Origin: Semisulcospira habei
Taxonomy: Eukaryota; Mollusca; Gastropoda; Semisulcospiridae
Assembly: GCA_036245525.1 (NCBI GenBank)
Contig: BTPG01000005.1
Span: 176,393,578-176,457,577 of the forward strand
Length of the DNA: 64,000 nt
Direction of reading: 5' to 3'
The notes below the pieces were generated by a model. The model was given only the letters and a program-made list of their open reading frames with translations, did not search any database and was not told the DNA's origin. Below are positions 50,875 through 62,180 of the stretch, piece after piece. Positions within the stretch are counted from its first letter, which is position 1. Every line of letters starts with the position of its first letter. Position numbers and translations under genes: made by a program.

Positions 50875-52289
50875 TGTGATGCAAATTCCGCTCGATACTT
50901 TTTTTGAATCTAATTTCTTCAAAACACAAAACCCACATTCTACATTCTTAATTGTAAGAATACACATCGCAACACCTTGTATGTGCACTTCACACACATT
51001 ACAAAATTCAACAAAAAATAAATGAAATAATTTCTTACTTTGATTATGTTTCTGTAGTCCTACTTCCCGCAGTTATCTCCACATGTTTCCAACACTTTGA
51101 AACGCACGTGCAAACGTTTCAGTCGTCATCGCAACAGTGTACTCTTTCTCGCACGACTTTTGGAAATTATCTAACTGTAATTTTAATAGTTCATAACCGC
51201 AGCTGTAAAAGTTGTCACCACAACCGAAACAAAACTTTAACATTTTCTACACAAATCATTAATGCACAATCAAAGTCCCACAAAACATTGCAAATATTGC
51301 AATCGTTGTAACTGCAACTGCATGCGACACCGAAAAGGTTTGATACGGATCCAGTGATAAAGAGGGACTGCCGCAATCCAGAGCTCCGGAGAGAGAAATG
51401 CGTGAAAAGGACAGTACGGGAAGAAAGGAATCTCCCATTTGTCTGGCGATATTACCACCAAGCCAATGATCGCCAGGGAAGTCTGAGAGAGAGTGAAAAA
51501 AAACCGTGAATTTTTTCCTCATCACCATTGCAGGGGCTCATGAGAATCTGTGCCTCTTGCTGTTGGCTTCAGATTGATTTATATCTGTGATTCTGGATGT
51601 TAGTCTACGCCTCGGCAAAGTCCCTGCAAGAATGAGAATACATTCTCATGACCAAAGCAGCGGCTCATGAAAATCTATGCCTTCCTTCCCGTAGACTTCA
51701 GCTTGATTTAACTCTGTGATTGGGAGCCTGAGGAGAATGTGGGTGTTAGTCTGAGACCGCCGCGGTCTCTGTGTCAGCGCGCGCCAACCAGGCGCGCGCT
51801 GGCCGCACGTGCGACCGTTGAGTAGTACATAGGCGGCGGAGCAGTCAATTACGACTTCCTATCACCACAGTACAGCACTGAACAGAACAGCCCACCAACA
51901 TATTGAACCTGGTACGAGAGGCACAGATTCTCAAAGATTCTCAGGAGCCCATCTGTGTCAATGCGATCGTGCGTGCGTGCGTGCGTGCGTGTGTAGTGTG
52001 AGCGGTACGGCAAAAGAGAGAGAGAGAGAGAGAGAGAGAGACTGAGAGAGAGAGAGAGAGAGACACACACACACACACACACACAGAGAGGACTTGTTCA
52101 ACATTAACTTATTCAAGCTGCTGTCAGCGCCAACGCTGTACTACACGTCCACAGCTAATTACGCTGGGTGAAAACTGACTCTGGATCTCTATAAGACATG
52201 TACAAATTAGCTCATTACATCCATAGCCGGATGATTTGATGATTTTTTTTTTTAATATATATTTTTTTTTAGATATCCTTTAAAGTCCA
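50875..52289. other. Mostly unassigned; HP-A fragments, GC palindrome, (GA)n
   Basis: HP-A right-arm fragments at about 51531-51561 and 51630-51690; a GCGCGCGCCAACCAGGCGCG palindrome at 51776-51802; (GA)n then (CA)n at 52015-52084. No gene model. Confidence 0.5.
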
Positions 52290-52437
52290 CATCACATCAC
52301 TGGAGACAGATCGACCATGATAGTTCAAGGGTGGTGTCAGAATAGCTTGGCGTCTATAGGCGCCAAGCTATTCTGCCACCACCCCTGAACTATCATGGTC
52401 GATTCACATCTTGTCATGGCATTTCAGGGCTGTACGA
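52290..52437. mobile_element. HP-B copy
   Basis: Palindrome 52307-52405: GATCGACCATGATAGTTCAA ... TGAACTATCATGGTCGATTC; the right end is followed by TTAA 52438-52441. Confidence 0.65.
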
Positions 52438-52596
52438 ATTAAGACATGATAAATGCCTTTTGTATTGTCCACATAAAAAACACAGAAGGAAGTAAACTGG
52501 CAAAATCTAATGCATCTAAATATTTTAAACTACTTCAAAATAATCTAGCGTGTGTGATGTAATCGACTGCTGACAGCTACAGGCCTTGACCATAAC

Positions 52597-53247
52597 CCCT
52601 ACCCTGACACTTTACGTGCATTCTTGCTGTCAAAACCTTCCAAGAAACATAGAGATCTATACAAATTTGTCTCAGCCCAGGCATAGAACCCCCTGACCCC
52701 CTCTCATGAGGATCTATATCTCTTGCAGTTGGATCGTGTTCACATTTTTGGGCAGTGGGGAAGGGCGGGTTTACCCCTTCACTGCCATTGGGCGCAATTT
52801 TCTTTTTTTTAACACCACGCCAAACAACGTCATCCGTCTCGCGAGATTTTCCATATACAGAAATAGCGCATACTCAGCTTGCTGAGAGCTATCGCCGTGT
52901 ACGGCGAAAAACTATCGAGCAGATAGGATAGTCCGCCGATAGTTTTCTATCGTCAGGTCAAAATTATCCACACGTACGATTTCCTTAACTCATTCCGCCC
53001 CGACACACCACAGCAAGACATGGATCGAGCATGATGGTTCAAGGGTGGTGCCAAAATAGCTTGGCGCCCATAGGCGCCAAGCTATTCTGGCACCATCCTT
53101 GAACCGTAGTCATGCTTCACCTGTCCCTAGAATTGTAATGCGGTCCTTCAGCGGGCAACTTCAAAAATAACTGCAAAACTGCGGGGGCTCATGAATATCT
53201 ACGCCTCTTGCATTCGTGTTCTGCTCGTATAATTTCGGGCAGTCAGA
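52597..53247. mobile_element. HP-A (52597-52775), hairpin (52865-52960), HP-B (52989-53175), HP-A half (53177-53247)
   Basis: HP-A has CCCCTACCCTGACAC and a shortened palindrome. The hairpin contains AGCTATCGCCG and CCGATAGTTTTCTATCG. HP-B starts CTCATTCCGCCCCGACAC after TTAA 52985-52988 and has a good palindrome. The last HP-A keeps only its right arm. Confidence 0.6.
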
Positions 53248-53390
53248 GGGTTAAATAGCACAGACAATAGACTCAATTTATCCGGATGTCCTGTTCCATA
53301 ACACAGCCTTAGTCTGTTACATGACACGGCCAAATCAGTTGGAATTATGACACTACCATTGTTGTAAGTTCAGCCCTTGTAATTCTGCTC

Positions 53391-53394
<4 letters not shown>

Positions 53395-53472
<78 letters not shown>

Positions 53473-53490
53473 GGGGCAATATAAATGCTC

Positions 53491-53526
<36 letters not shown>
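53395..53526. repeat. Two (TTA)n arrays separated by a short spacer
   Basis: 53395-53471 and 53492-53526. Both are preceded by CTGCTCTTTG or ATGCTCTTTA, so the spacer and array start look duplicated. Confidence 0.9.
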
Positions 53527-53539
53527 TATTATCGTTACA

Positions 53540-53640
53540 TGGGGAAAATCCCTGCTTGAGAAAAGCGAGATTTTCTTTGTCGTGCAATGATAATCTCGCT
53601 TATCTTGAAAAATCGACATACTGGCTTTTCCCCATATCAC
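53540..53640. repeat. Inverted repeat
   Basis: ATGGGGAAAATCCCTGCTTG ... TACTGGCTTTTCCCCAT with inner AAGCGAGATTTTC/GATAATCTCGCTT. Confidence 0.6.
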
Positions 53641-53830
53641 GTTAAAACATGATTAGCGCATACCCAGGCAGCAAAAGGTCATCGGAACGAAGTTGGCTTC
53701 TGCGCCAGCTCGAGGCGGAGTCGTTTCTCATGGGCTCCCACAGTACAGACATCAAAGGCTCGTGAGAATCGTATGTATGCCTCTGTCGCAGGTAAATGTA
53801 CTGGTCTTTCCGACTCTCGCAGTAAATTAA

Positions 53831-53901
53831 CCCTTTGGCTGGCGGTAGCGGTTTTTGTCGCGATGATTCCTCGACAAAAACCGTTACCGATAGTCAAAGG
53901 G
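53831..53901. mobile_element. HP-C MITE
   Basis: TTAA 53827-53830 and 53902-53905. Arms CCCTTTGGCTGGCGGTAGCG ... CGTTACCGATAGTCAAAGGG. Confidence 0.75.
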
Positions 53902-53909
53902 TTAATTAA

Positions 53910-54290
<381 letters not shown>

Positions 54291-54417
54291 TTAACGGCGT
54301 TTTTGCACGCTCTTTCCCAACCCCCATCACTGCCCTGCAAATGATGGAGACTAATTAACCATCGGCCTTTAGCACTCCTTGTGTCTCTTCCGCTTCCAGC
54401 ACCGCACGTGGGAGATG

Positions 54418-54655
54418 GATCGACCCATGATAGGGCCAGAGGTAGTGCCGAACTGGATGGACCATGTTTGGATCAAGGGTCGTGCCTGATTAGCTTGGCG
54501 CCTATGGCGTCAAGATAATCAGGCACGACCCTCGATCGAAACATGGTCGAACCATAGAGTCTATTCAGAAGACAAGCTACTGAGGCATAGGGTAGCGAGG
54601 AGGGGTAGGGAGGGGGTGGGGAGGAGTGGGGTGGGGGTGGGGTGGGGGGAGGGGG
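54418..54655. mobile_element. HP-B variant (54418-54560) and G-rich tract (54595-54655)
   Basis: Palindrome 54464-54553: CCATGTTTGGATCAAGGGTC ... GACCCTCGATCGAAACATGG. The following tract has at least eight GGGG runs with short spacers, so it is quadruplex-capable on the plus strand. Confidence 0.6.
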
Positions 54656-55289
54656 AATAACGGACTCACGACGATTTATTTTGCGATTAACGATTCAAGA
54701 ATTCAGAAAAGCATTCACGTACTTTCACGATCGCAAGAAAGGTAGAAGAATGAAGGTTCCGCTCTTTTTTTTCAATGAGTAAGTTGTGGGGTTGGGGGGG
54801 GGGGGAGGGGCGTGTGGCTGAAGGTAAGGTTACAGTGTGGCAACAGAATTTTCCCGTTTTCACGAAACAATCAGGACTTTCACAGATGACGCAGATTTGT
54901 ATTTTGACTTTCACGTTTCACGACAAAAGGCACTTCTATCACGGATCATGAGCAAGAAAAAAACATTGCAAGTATTTTTCTTCCTCGTAATTCGTAAAAG
55001 AAGAGTTCGTTGTGAAACGTGAAAGCCAAAAGAAAGCACATCACGCATCACGAATCCCCTCTTTATCTAACTTGATCGAACAATAGGGTCTGTTGAGGCG
55101 CCGAGCGACTGAGGCACTACTCTTGAGCTAGCATGGTCGACCCACCTGCTTGCAAGACTTCGGACCACTACGTAGTGCCGAGTGGACGTGTTCGAAACTT
55201 TGTCCTTGGAAGTGAAAGGGGCAGCAGATCAAGTGGCAATCTAGAGACCCGATTTAAGGACATTCAGGTCAGACTTTTGCGCAGACGAC

Positions 55290-55413
55290 CAGGGGTCATT
55301 AGCTTGAGTGAGCTAATTTCCTGTGCCAGCCACTAAGCAAGGTGCTCCGCTAGAGCGGAGCACCTTGCTTAGTAGCTGGCGCACGACTAGGTGCACTCAT
55401 ACAACCGAGCCCG
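55290..55413. mobile_element. HP-F palindrome
   Basis: CAGCCACTAAGCAAGGTGCT ... AGCACCTTGCTTAGTAGCTG, a nearly perfect stem. A decayed HP-B end lies just upstream (55090-55145). Confidence 0.65.
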
Positions 55414-55880
55414 GGAACGTAAATATTGTTAGGCCGGTGTACATGCACTGAGCAGCCGAAGTTAATACAATATCCACTAACTTCCGCAACCGGTTTTGGT
55501 TAACTGCCTTTGTACATGCAGCCACCGTTTTACGTTTGTGGTTGTGTTATTCTTTGAGAGCATGTGTGTGATAATCATATGGAAGATCCGATATTCATTT
55601 GAGTTATTTTGGATAAGAATTACGTACCTTTTCAGTAGGAGTCATTTTCTTTTGCACGGAGAATTGCGTTCGATTTGTAGTGTTGTGACTGGCGTAGTTT
55701 CGCCTACATTAGACTGGAAGGTTCGAGCAGGGTCGCGATCTTTCTAGTGACCTCAAATATATACGCCAAAGTTGTCAGGGAACATTTCGTTACATTGTAT
55801 CAAACGCGCTTAAAGGGTAGTGCAAATTTATAGTAACTTCTAGACAGTTCTCTTTTAATGAATATTAATTAACCTTTTAA

Positions 55881-56865
55881 CTACCATACCGCCCGGTTCC
55901 GCCAGTGACATATCACTCTATGTACGACCATACCGCCCCGTTCCGCCCATACATACCTACTTTCAGTTTCCCACTCAGTCCCGGTTCATTTCGCACCCAT
56001 TCCAACTTGTAACAGAGTCAATGCATTGTGGGATACGCCTATTTCCGTTTCCGCAACATGTGGGTGCTTTTCGAGTTTGTTTTGAATCAAAAGTTATGTG
56101 TTTTTCGAGACTGTTTTTGCTTACAAGGTGACTTGAGCATGGAGAGTGAATGTGACCCTGAATTTACAGCATTACTGGATGATATTTGTTCAAATTCTGT
56201 CAGAGAAGATGACTCTGAATCGGACATCAGCTTCAGTTCAGTACCGCACATTGAAGATCTTACCAATTTTGAGTCCGATATCAACGATGAAGAAAATCTA
56301 CCTGTACATACCTGTGTAATGCGGCGGATGACTCTGACCTGGGTAGTACTGGCCACATGAAGGTTTAGACCTATGTTGAGCTTCTTTGACATTGAAAAAT
56401 ATTTTTCTCATATTTTCTTCAGATGGCATTACGTCCAAAAGTGTAAAATTGAATAGTCCTGAAACCTACCTGACTTGTTTGTCACCTGTGGGTATGTCAT
56501 GAGATATATGCGCGTGATCAGTATCATGGAATGAGTAGAGTGGTTATCTGTGGAGACTTCCTGACCGCCACTGGTATGTTTCTAACCAGTTTTGTTGTTT
56601 TCTGGATTGAATTTCTGACAGGTATGGTTTAGCACCTTTTACTGAGATAAATGACAGGTAAAAAAGACTGTGGCACACAGACACTTAAAATGGCAAAGGT
56701 ATGATATACTGTATGTATTTTCCAACATCATGTCAAAATTTGGTACATTTTGAAGCAGAATTAACATCATACTTACAATTTGAAATATATACCCCATTTT
56801 TACTTGGTTTGAATTTTTAAAAAAGTTAGGGACACATGGCAATTTATAGGAAAATAAGTTGGTAG
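55881..56865 (+). mobile_element. PiggyBac-like element inside Y
   Basis: TTAA at 55877-55880 and 56866-56869 with short inverted ends CTACCA/TGGTAG. A left TTAA at 55869-55872 is an alternative, giving an end CCTTTTAACTACC. Subterminal ACCATACCGCCC...GTTCCGCC occurs twice (about 55883 and 55928). The Y copy-1 alignment resumes at ATGAGTTT right after it. Confidence 0.55.
56139..56360 (+). pseudogene. Acidic ORF, possible transposase N-terminus remnant
   Basis: From an ATG with purine at -3 and G at +4, the frame encodes MESECDPEFTALLDDICSNS followed by DDSESDISFSS and FESDINDEEN. Acidic, Ser/Asp/Glu-rich N-termini precede the catalytic domain in piggyBac-type transposases, which fits the TTAA context, but no catalytic domain follows. 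It ends after 73 codons. Inference only. Confidence 0.4.
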
Positions 56866-57036
56866 TTAATGAGTTTTGGTTACGTTTTCTTTTCTGATAG
56901 GTTGTTTTGGGAGAATTTGCTGGAATGTTCTGGCAATCTGTAATAGTATAAAAGACCGTTTTAGGAAGTATATGTGTACATTGTATGAGAAACGCAGTGT
57001 GTCAAAAGTGTTGATGCATTGTAGAGGAGACAGTGT

Positions 57037-58266
57037 TGTAACGCACGCAGACTTGCCCCCAGTCATACGTACAGACTCTCGCACAACAGACGCATACACT
57101 GCCACTGACTCAAACGGGCGCATTCATACGGTAAAAACTCAACACACGGGCTCCCTTTCTAACGTAACTTTTATACAAAATAAACAATATAAGAAGAATG
57201 CTCACAAACTATCACAAGTATATACACCACTTCTTCCCCACTATCAGCTTCCAAACATCACACCCACATACACACAATATCGATGCCAGGCTAGGTATTA
57301 GTCTCTCACTCTCCAACCTGTTTGGTGTTCTCGCCTGGTTACGTTCAGTCCTTTCACGTCTAGGCGTGCAAGTCCTTCTTCGTATGCTTCCGAGTCGTCC
57401 CGTCTCTCGTACCGTAGACGTCCTCGTAGCTCGTACCGTATCTTCGCTGTGACCCAAGTGTCTTGGCACCGGCCGCTCACTCCCCGAGTGAAGAGATGGA
57501 GAGATGACTTTGCATTAGGTCCCTGGTGACTGACGTCTCGGCGTCCGTCGCTCCACTCTTGACACGCACTCTGAATTCTAGGTTTCAGAGTCTTGGAATA
57601 CGGGCTAAGGTATCTCACACACGTCTGTACCCTATTGGGGCGGTCCGTGGCGCAGTGGTTAAGGCGCCTGCCACCAATGCTAAAGGTGCGAGGTTCGATT
57701 ACGAGTTCCGGCGTCGGATTTTTCTCCTCTAGTAAGTGTCACCGTTAATTCGGGCGGACCGTCGGGGGTTCTTTCTCCGGGTACTCCGGCTCTTCCTCCC
57801 CCTCCACTTTGGTATCAGTTTCAGTCCACTTAATCAAATTTCAAATACAAACGATTTTGAATTTCCAAAAACTACAGTAGCTCGCTTGAGCTTGCCCTTA
57901 GCACCACGTGAAAAGTTCTGTGTTTACGTTCAGTGTGTGAGTGAATGCGCGTGATTCACGTGAGCGTGCTTGTTGGGTTCAGTTCGCGGCGGCGCTTTGA
58001 GCCGATTTTCAATTGGGATAAAGCGCCTATTTAATGCGCTTATTATTATTATTATGACAATAAAGCCCGTACTAATGTTTCTACAGCTCTGCCAGACTGA
58101 GCTTTCGCCTACAACTCACTAAAACCCCCCGTATTAACAATGTCTTAAAGCTTTCACGTGGTTCTCGTGCCACACGGGCTATCGGCACAAACAAACCGCT
58201 GACAACTACTGTACCGTATTTACCCTACTGTGTGAACACTATGCATGAGCATAGAGTTTCATCACA
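57037..58266 (+). mobile_element. Solo-LTR-like insertion inside Y
   Basis: It starts TGTAACGCACGCAGACTTGC and ends TTTCATCACA, i.e. TG...CA. AGTGT flanks it at 57032-57036 and 58267-58271, while Y copy 1 has a single ATTGT at that point (complement of 11962-11966). A 5-bp duplication with TG...CA ends is typical of LTR insertion. Without the SINE inside it is about 810 bp. A related 5' part occurs at 60017-60170. Confidence 0.7.
57637..58055 (+). mobile_element. SINE1, near full length
   Basis: GGGGCGGTCCGTGGCGCAGT head, B box GAGGTTCGATTAC, body CGTTAATTCGGGCGGACCGT, end GGCGCTTTGAGCCGATTT and (ATT)n. No clear target duplication. Confidence 0.85.
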
Positions 58267-58524
58267 AGTGTATCAGTGTTGGTGCATTTGTGAATGCATT
58301 GTGTGGAGATCGCATCGCTGCAATAAAGTATTGTTGGAACTGTTACTCCTGAGTGGTCTACAACCTTGTGCTACGTGTGACGAGTTGCAGCTGAGTGAAG
58401 TTTCTTTACAAGAACCCTACGTGCGTGCGTCTGGTGTGCTATCATACTACGACTACGAGTACCACGTAACACACCGCAACCGTAGAACATTACCGGTGGC
58501 AGCATGCGCAAGAAGTTTAATTAA

Positions 58525-58715
58525 CCCCTTAACTGCCGAGTAAAAAATAAACACCATCCAACTGCGATCCTCTTGTTCTGCGGGGTTCATGAGGATCTAT
58601 GTCTCTTGCTGACGCGACTTGGGATTCACGTTCCCTGGACGGTACCGGGATCTTTGACGTTGAATTTTCAGTGATTTCGAAAACACAATCTGCGTGCACT
58701 GGTTTGGAAAAGGTC
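58525..58715. mobile_element. HP-A MITE
   Basis: After TTAATTAA (58517-58524) it begins CCCCTTAACTGCCGAG. The left arm of the palindrome is mostly deleted (ACTGCGATCC), the right arm CATGAGGATCTATGTCTCTT is kept. The right terminus is decayed. Confidence 0.65.
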
Positions 58716-58734
58716 AAATAAAATGAAAGGACAA

Positions 58735-59440
58735 ACTCTCTTTAACAGGTGATAAACATTTGCAGTTCAGCTTATTTGGAGATGCGTCTTATTAGCTCTA
58801 TATTAGACAGTTCCTTACCTCTGAGACTATAAAACCTCTGGTTTGTGCATTTGTTCTGTCCCGCATTGACTATGCCAACTCACTCTTATCTGGATGCCCA
58901 CAGTATCTATTTGATCGGCTCCAGAGAGTCCAAATTTCAGCCGCACGTCTGGTCATAAAAGCGAAAAAGTCAGACCATGTCTCCCCAATCAGTCCTGAAC
59001 GCTGTCCACTGGTTGCCAGTGAAGGAGAGAGTTATACACAAAGACTTGTCCATTTGTCATGTTTCCCTTTCTGGCACTGGACCCACTTATCTCTCAGAGC
59101 TCCTTCACTGGTGTATCCCTTCCAGGCAGTTGAGCAATTCCTCTGACAATAACATGCTTCGGATTCCTACAGTAAGGACTAAAGGATTTGGGCAGAGATC
59201 TTTTTCATACCAGGGTCCATCAGTCTGGAATGATCTTCCTAAATCCTTGAGACACAGTGAGTCCAGGGCCAGTTTTAAACACAGTTTGTACCATGAACAT
59301 GTATTTAGTCATTTTCTGTTCATTTGTGTAATTGTACATATGGTTTTGGTTTTGTCACTGTTTGTGCAATATTTTTCTTATTTATATGTACGGCGCCTAG
59401 AGCATCTTACCACGAACGGGGCAGGGCCTTATCAATCCTC
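58735..59440 (+). pseudogene. CR1/L2-like retrotransposon 3' end
   Basis: One frame gives SETIKPLVCAFVLSRIDYAN then LQRVQISAARLVIKAKKSDH; after a frame change near 58975 another gives HWLPVKERV, TYLSELL, FSYQGPSVWNDLPKSLRHSE. This is the usual C-terminal region of CR1/L2-group reverse transcriptases. Only the 3' end was copied, and it ends in CGGCGCCTAGAGCATCTTAC and an (ATT)n tail. Confidence 0.8.

Positions 59441-59441
<1 letters not shown>

Positions 59442-59510
<69 letters not shown>
59442..59510 (+). repeat. (ATT)n tail of the retrotransposon
   Basis: 69 bp of ATT directly after the retroelement 3' end. Confidence 0.9.
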
Positions 59511-59512
<2 letters not shown>

Positions 59513-59713
59513 CTCGAGACAGTATTATTTACGTGTTTTGTCGCGAGTTTGGCGTGGGTTAGACCACCTTATCTCACTAAGCAGTGTTGCTAATACACTA
59601 GCTATAACGGATGAGTTTGCTGCATGTTTAAATACCCGTTAATCTCATAAAACAACAGAGAAGCTACGTTTACGGCGAAAGACTCCCAACATCCAACGAG
59701 AGAGAAACAACGA

Positions 59714-59846
59714 GCTTGTACCAGAACTGAAGCGTAGACAACACTCCGAATATCTCCAAGAGACATAGATCCTCATGAGCCCCCGAGAGGTTCTTGAGGA
59801 TCTACGCCTCTTGGAGATGTTGGGAGTGTTGTCTGTGCATATGGTA
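59714..59846. mobile_element. Long hairpin with an HP-A-like core
   Basis: Outer arms GTACCAGAACTG, GTAGACAACACTCCGAATAT and GTTGGGAGTGTTGTCTGTGC...GGTAC pair; the inside is CTCCAAGAGACATAGATCCT ... GAGGATCTACGCCTCTTGGA. No TTAA ends. Confidence 0.65.
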
Positions 59847-60016
59847 CAAGTTGACAATCAAGTCCAAAAAGGTGACTGCCAAGCGTGTAAAATGCAGAGA
59901 AGAACCCAAAGGAGAAAGAAACTCGCTAAGAAAAGACAGTTACTATACATTTATTAATATATTAATATACAAACAAGTATGGAGATCAGTCGCTACTCAT
60001 CTTGTCTCTGACAAGG

Positions 60017-60170
60017 TGTAACGCACGCAGACTTGCCCCCAGTCGTACGTACAGACTCTTGCACAACAGACGCATACACCGCCACTGACTCAGACGGGCG
60101 CATTCATGCGGTAAAACACAACTCACGGGCTTCCTTTCTAACGGAACTTTTATAAAGGATAAAATAGAGA
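60017..60170 (+). repeat. LTR-related fragment
   Basis: TGTAACGCACGCAGACTTGC through ACGGAACTTTTATAAAGG matches 57037-57185 closely, then similarity stops. TTCATCACA at 60230-60238 might be the other end, but no matching flanks were found. Confidence 0.6.
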
Positions 60171-60459
60171 AAACGCTTGACTTTTTTGCTGGTGTGTGTC
60201 GTTCGGCGTAAACGTAACCTCTCAAGTCATTCATCACAAAACGCATGTGGTCAACATAGCACGCTGGACGATAAATTTCCCAGCTACCGCAAACAATGGC
60301 AAAAACTCTGCTTCACGGTGTGATCGCACTGCGAGGTTTTACATGTGCAATACAGAATTCTTGCGGACCAAAACGGTGACTTCCAGGTTGTTTTTTATTA
60401 TTATTTTTATAAGCTTTTATTTTTTATTATTATTATTTTTAATTGTCTTTTTTTTTTTT

Positions 60460-60777
60460 TTTGGGGGGGGGGGGAGGATTTCTTTTCCATGAGCAGAAAT
60501 ATTGATTACCATTTTTTCTTCTTTTTTTCTGGTCGGGTACACAGGCACGAGCGTAATATCAACGCAGAATAGAAATGTTAGCAATATTATAGCCCCTTCA
60601 GTTCCGCTGTACGTACATTGTACGTCTAAATTGAACGCGAAAGAGCTCTTCCAGCCGTCCATGAACAATGGATACAAAGTGGTTTCAGCAAGAGACACAG
60701 ATCTTCATGAACCCCCTCATGAGGATCTATACCTCTTGCAGTAATGTGGTGTTCATTTTTTCTGGTCAGTGAAGTGG
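60460..60777. mobile_element. Poly-T/G tract and HP-A (60594-60777)
   Basis: HP-A starts CCCCTTCAGTTCCGC, has a short palindrome (CACAGATCTTCATGAACCCC/CTCATGAGGATCTATACCTC) and ends GGTCAGTGAAGTGG before TTAA 60778-60781. Confidence 0.6.
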
Positions 60778-60859
60778 TTAATTTCCCTCAGTACCAAGCA
60801 CCAGAATGCCTCATAACCGTAAACAAACTTTTTAAAAAATACTTTTTTTCAATAAAATA

Positions 60860-61020
60860 AAATAAAATAACAAATAAAATAAACCGACCAATCAAACAAA
60901 CCATACCCTTCCCCCCCCCTCCCCCCTCCCCCTCCCCCCTCCGCCCTCCCCCCCCCCCCCAAAAAAAAATAATAATAATAAATAAATAAATAAATAAATA
61001 AAACGCAGCTAACAGCTAGT
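60860..61020. repeat. AAAT, C-run and AATA low-complexity block
   Basis: A-rich repeats flank about 65 bp of C-rich DNA. Confidence 0.8.
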
Positions 61021-61088
61021 TGGTTAGTTCGTGGTTTGAAGTCCTCGGCATCCGAGTGATACTGGATGGCCCTAACTGACGGATTTAA

Positions 61089-61286
61089 CCACAACACACC
61101 ACTGCAAGATATGGGTCGACCATGATATGTTCAAGGGTGGTGCCAGAATAGCTTGGCGCCCATAGGCGCCAAGCTTTTCTGGCTCACTCTTGAACTATCA
61201 CTGATGGTCGATCTGTCTCCTGAGTTGCTGCAGTACGGTCTTCTCGGGGTCCGACTCCCAAATTTGGGAATTTTAAGCACAATGGG
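61089..61286. mobile_element. HP-B MITE
   Basis: TTAA 61085-61088 and 61287-61290. Left end CCACAACACACCACTGC; palindrome with GGCGCCCATAGGCGCC centre. Confidence 0.7.
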
Positions 61287-61430
61287 TTAAGCACAATTAT
61301 TTGAGCATTTTATTGCCCACGTTGATAGTTGCAAGAAAGCTAAGCCGATCTGGGTGTCAGGCGACTAATACCATCGTTAAACACCAATAGATCGCCTCTG
61401 CATGAGGAATCCGGACGTAAGTAGTGTCAG

Positions 61431-61496
61431 CGTGAGGCATTGATCCTCATGAACGACCGCAGCCTGCGGGGGCTCATGAGGATCTATATCTTTTGG
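61431..61496. mobile_element. HP-A palindrome
   Basis: GAGGCATTGATCCTCATGAA ... CTCATGAGGATCTATATCTT; outer ends decayed. Confidence 0.55.
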
Positions 61497-61604
61497 AGAT
61501 GGGTGTATCTATCACAGATTGAAACAGATTTCATTGAGAGTACATATACAGAGTTTGCTGCATGATAGGCACGCGTTCTATGCTAGAAAACTGCATTACA
61601 TTAA

Positions 61605-61811
61605 CCCATTTAGCTCCGAGGTCCCTGCAGCAGTGGATTGATTGACCATGATACTTCAAGGGTAGTGCCAGATTAGCTTGGCGCCTGAAGGCGCCAAGCT
61701 AATCTGGCACTATCCTTGAATTATCATGGTCAATCCATCACCTGCAACTGGTACACAGTCATTAGAAAACACCTCCAAAATTTGAGAAATGGGACCTTGG
61801 GGCTAAAAGGG
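61605..61811. mobile_element. HP-B MITE, full length
   Basis: TTAA 61601-61604 and 61812-61815. Ends CCCATTTAGCTCCGAGGTCC and GGACCTTGGGGCTAAAAGGG; the palindrome is nearly perfect with a GGCGCCTGAAGGCGCC centre. Confidence 0.75.
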
Positions 61812-62180
61812 TTAAAGCTCTACTTGTGCCTACCACCCTGAAACTAATCACACAAAAGACAAACAAACAAACAAACAAAGAAAAACAAACCAACAAATCA
61901 ACGAACGAACCAAAAAACCCAATAAACAAACAAGAAAACAAACAAAACAAATACACATACAAACAGCCAACAAAATAAAAGCAGTACCAACTACCTACTA
62001 GTCGTGATCTGTACAAAGTTGTACAAAGAAATCTGCAGAATTATTTCTCTTTACCCACAGATTTTATTATACTTTTACTTTCACTTTTCAGTGATTTTTA
62101 AAAAAAAAATTAATATGTAATCTTCCGTCAATACTAATACTCGCTTGATGCCGATTACATTCTGCACAGCACCGGTCTGT

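Larger units (their letters stand above)
55527..58472 (-). mobile_element. Element Y, copy 2, interrupted by two insertions
   Basis: The left end GTTTTACGTTTGTGGTTGTG and right end CACGTAACAC match, inverted, the ends of Y copy 1. ACC at 55524-55526 and 58473-58475 is a 3-bp target duplication. The Y-matching segments are about 55527-55880, 56866-57036 and 58267-58472; together they make roughly the length of copy 1. Confidence 0.75.

Noticed and set aside
56028..56138. Upstream ATG at 56028 as start of the acidic ORF
   Set aside because: The stretch is hydrophobic and unlike the rest; the ATG at 56139 has a better context.
60017..60238. A complete second LTR ending TTCATCACA
   Set aside because: The flanks CAAGG and AAACG do not match, and similarity to the 57-kb copy ends near 60170.
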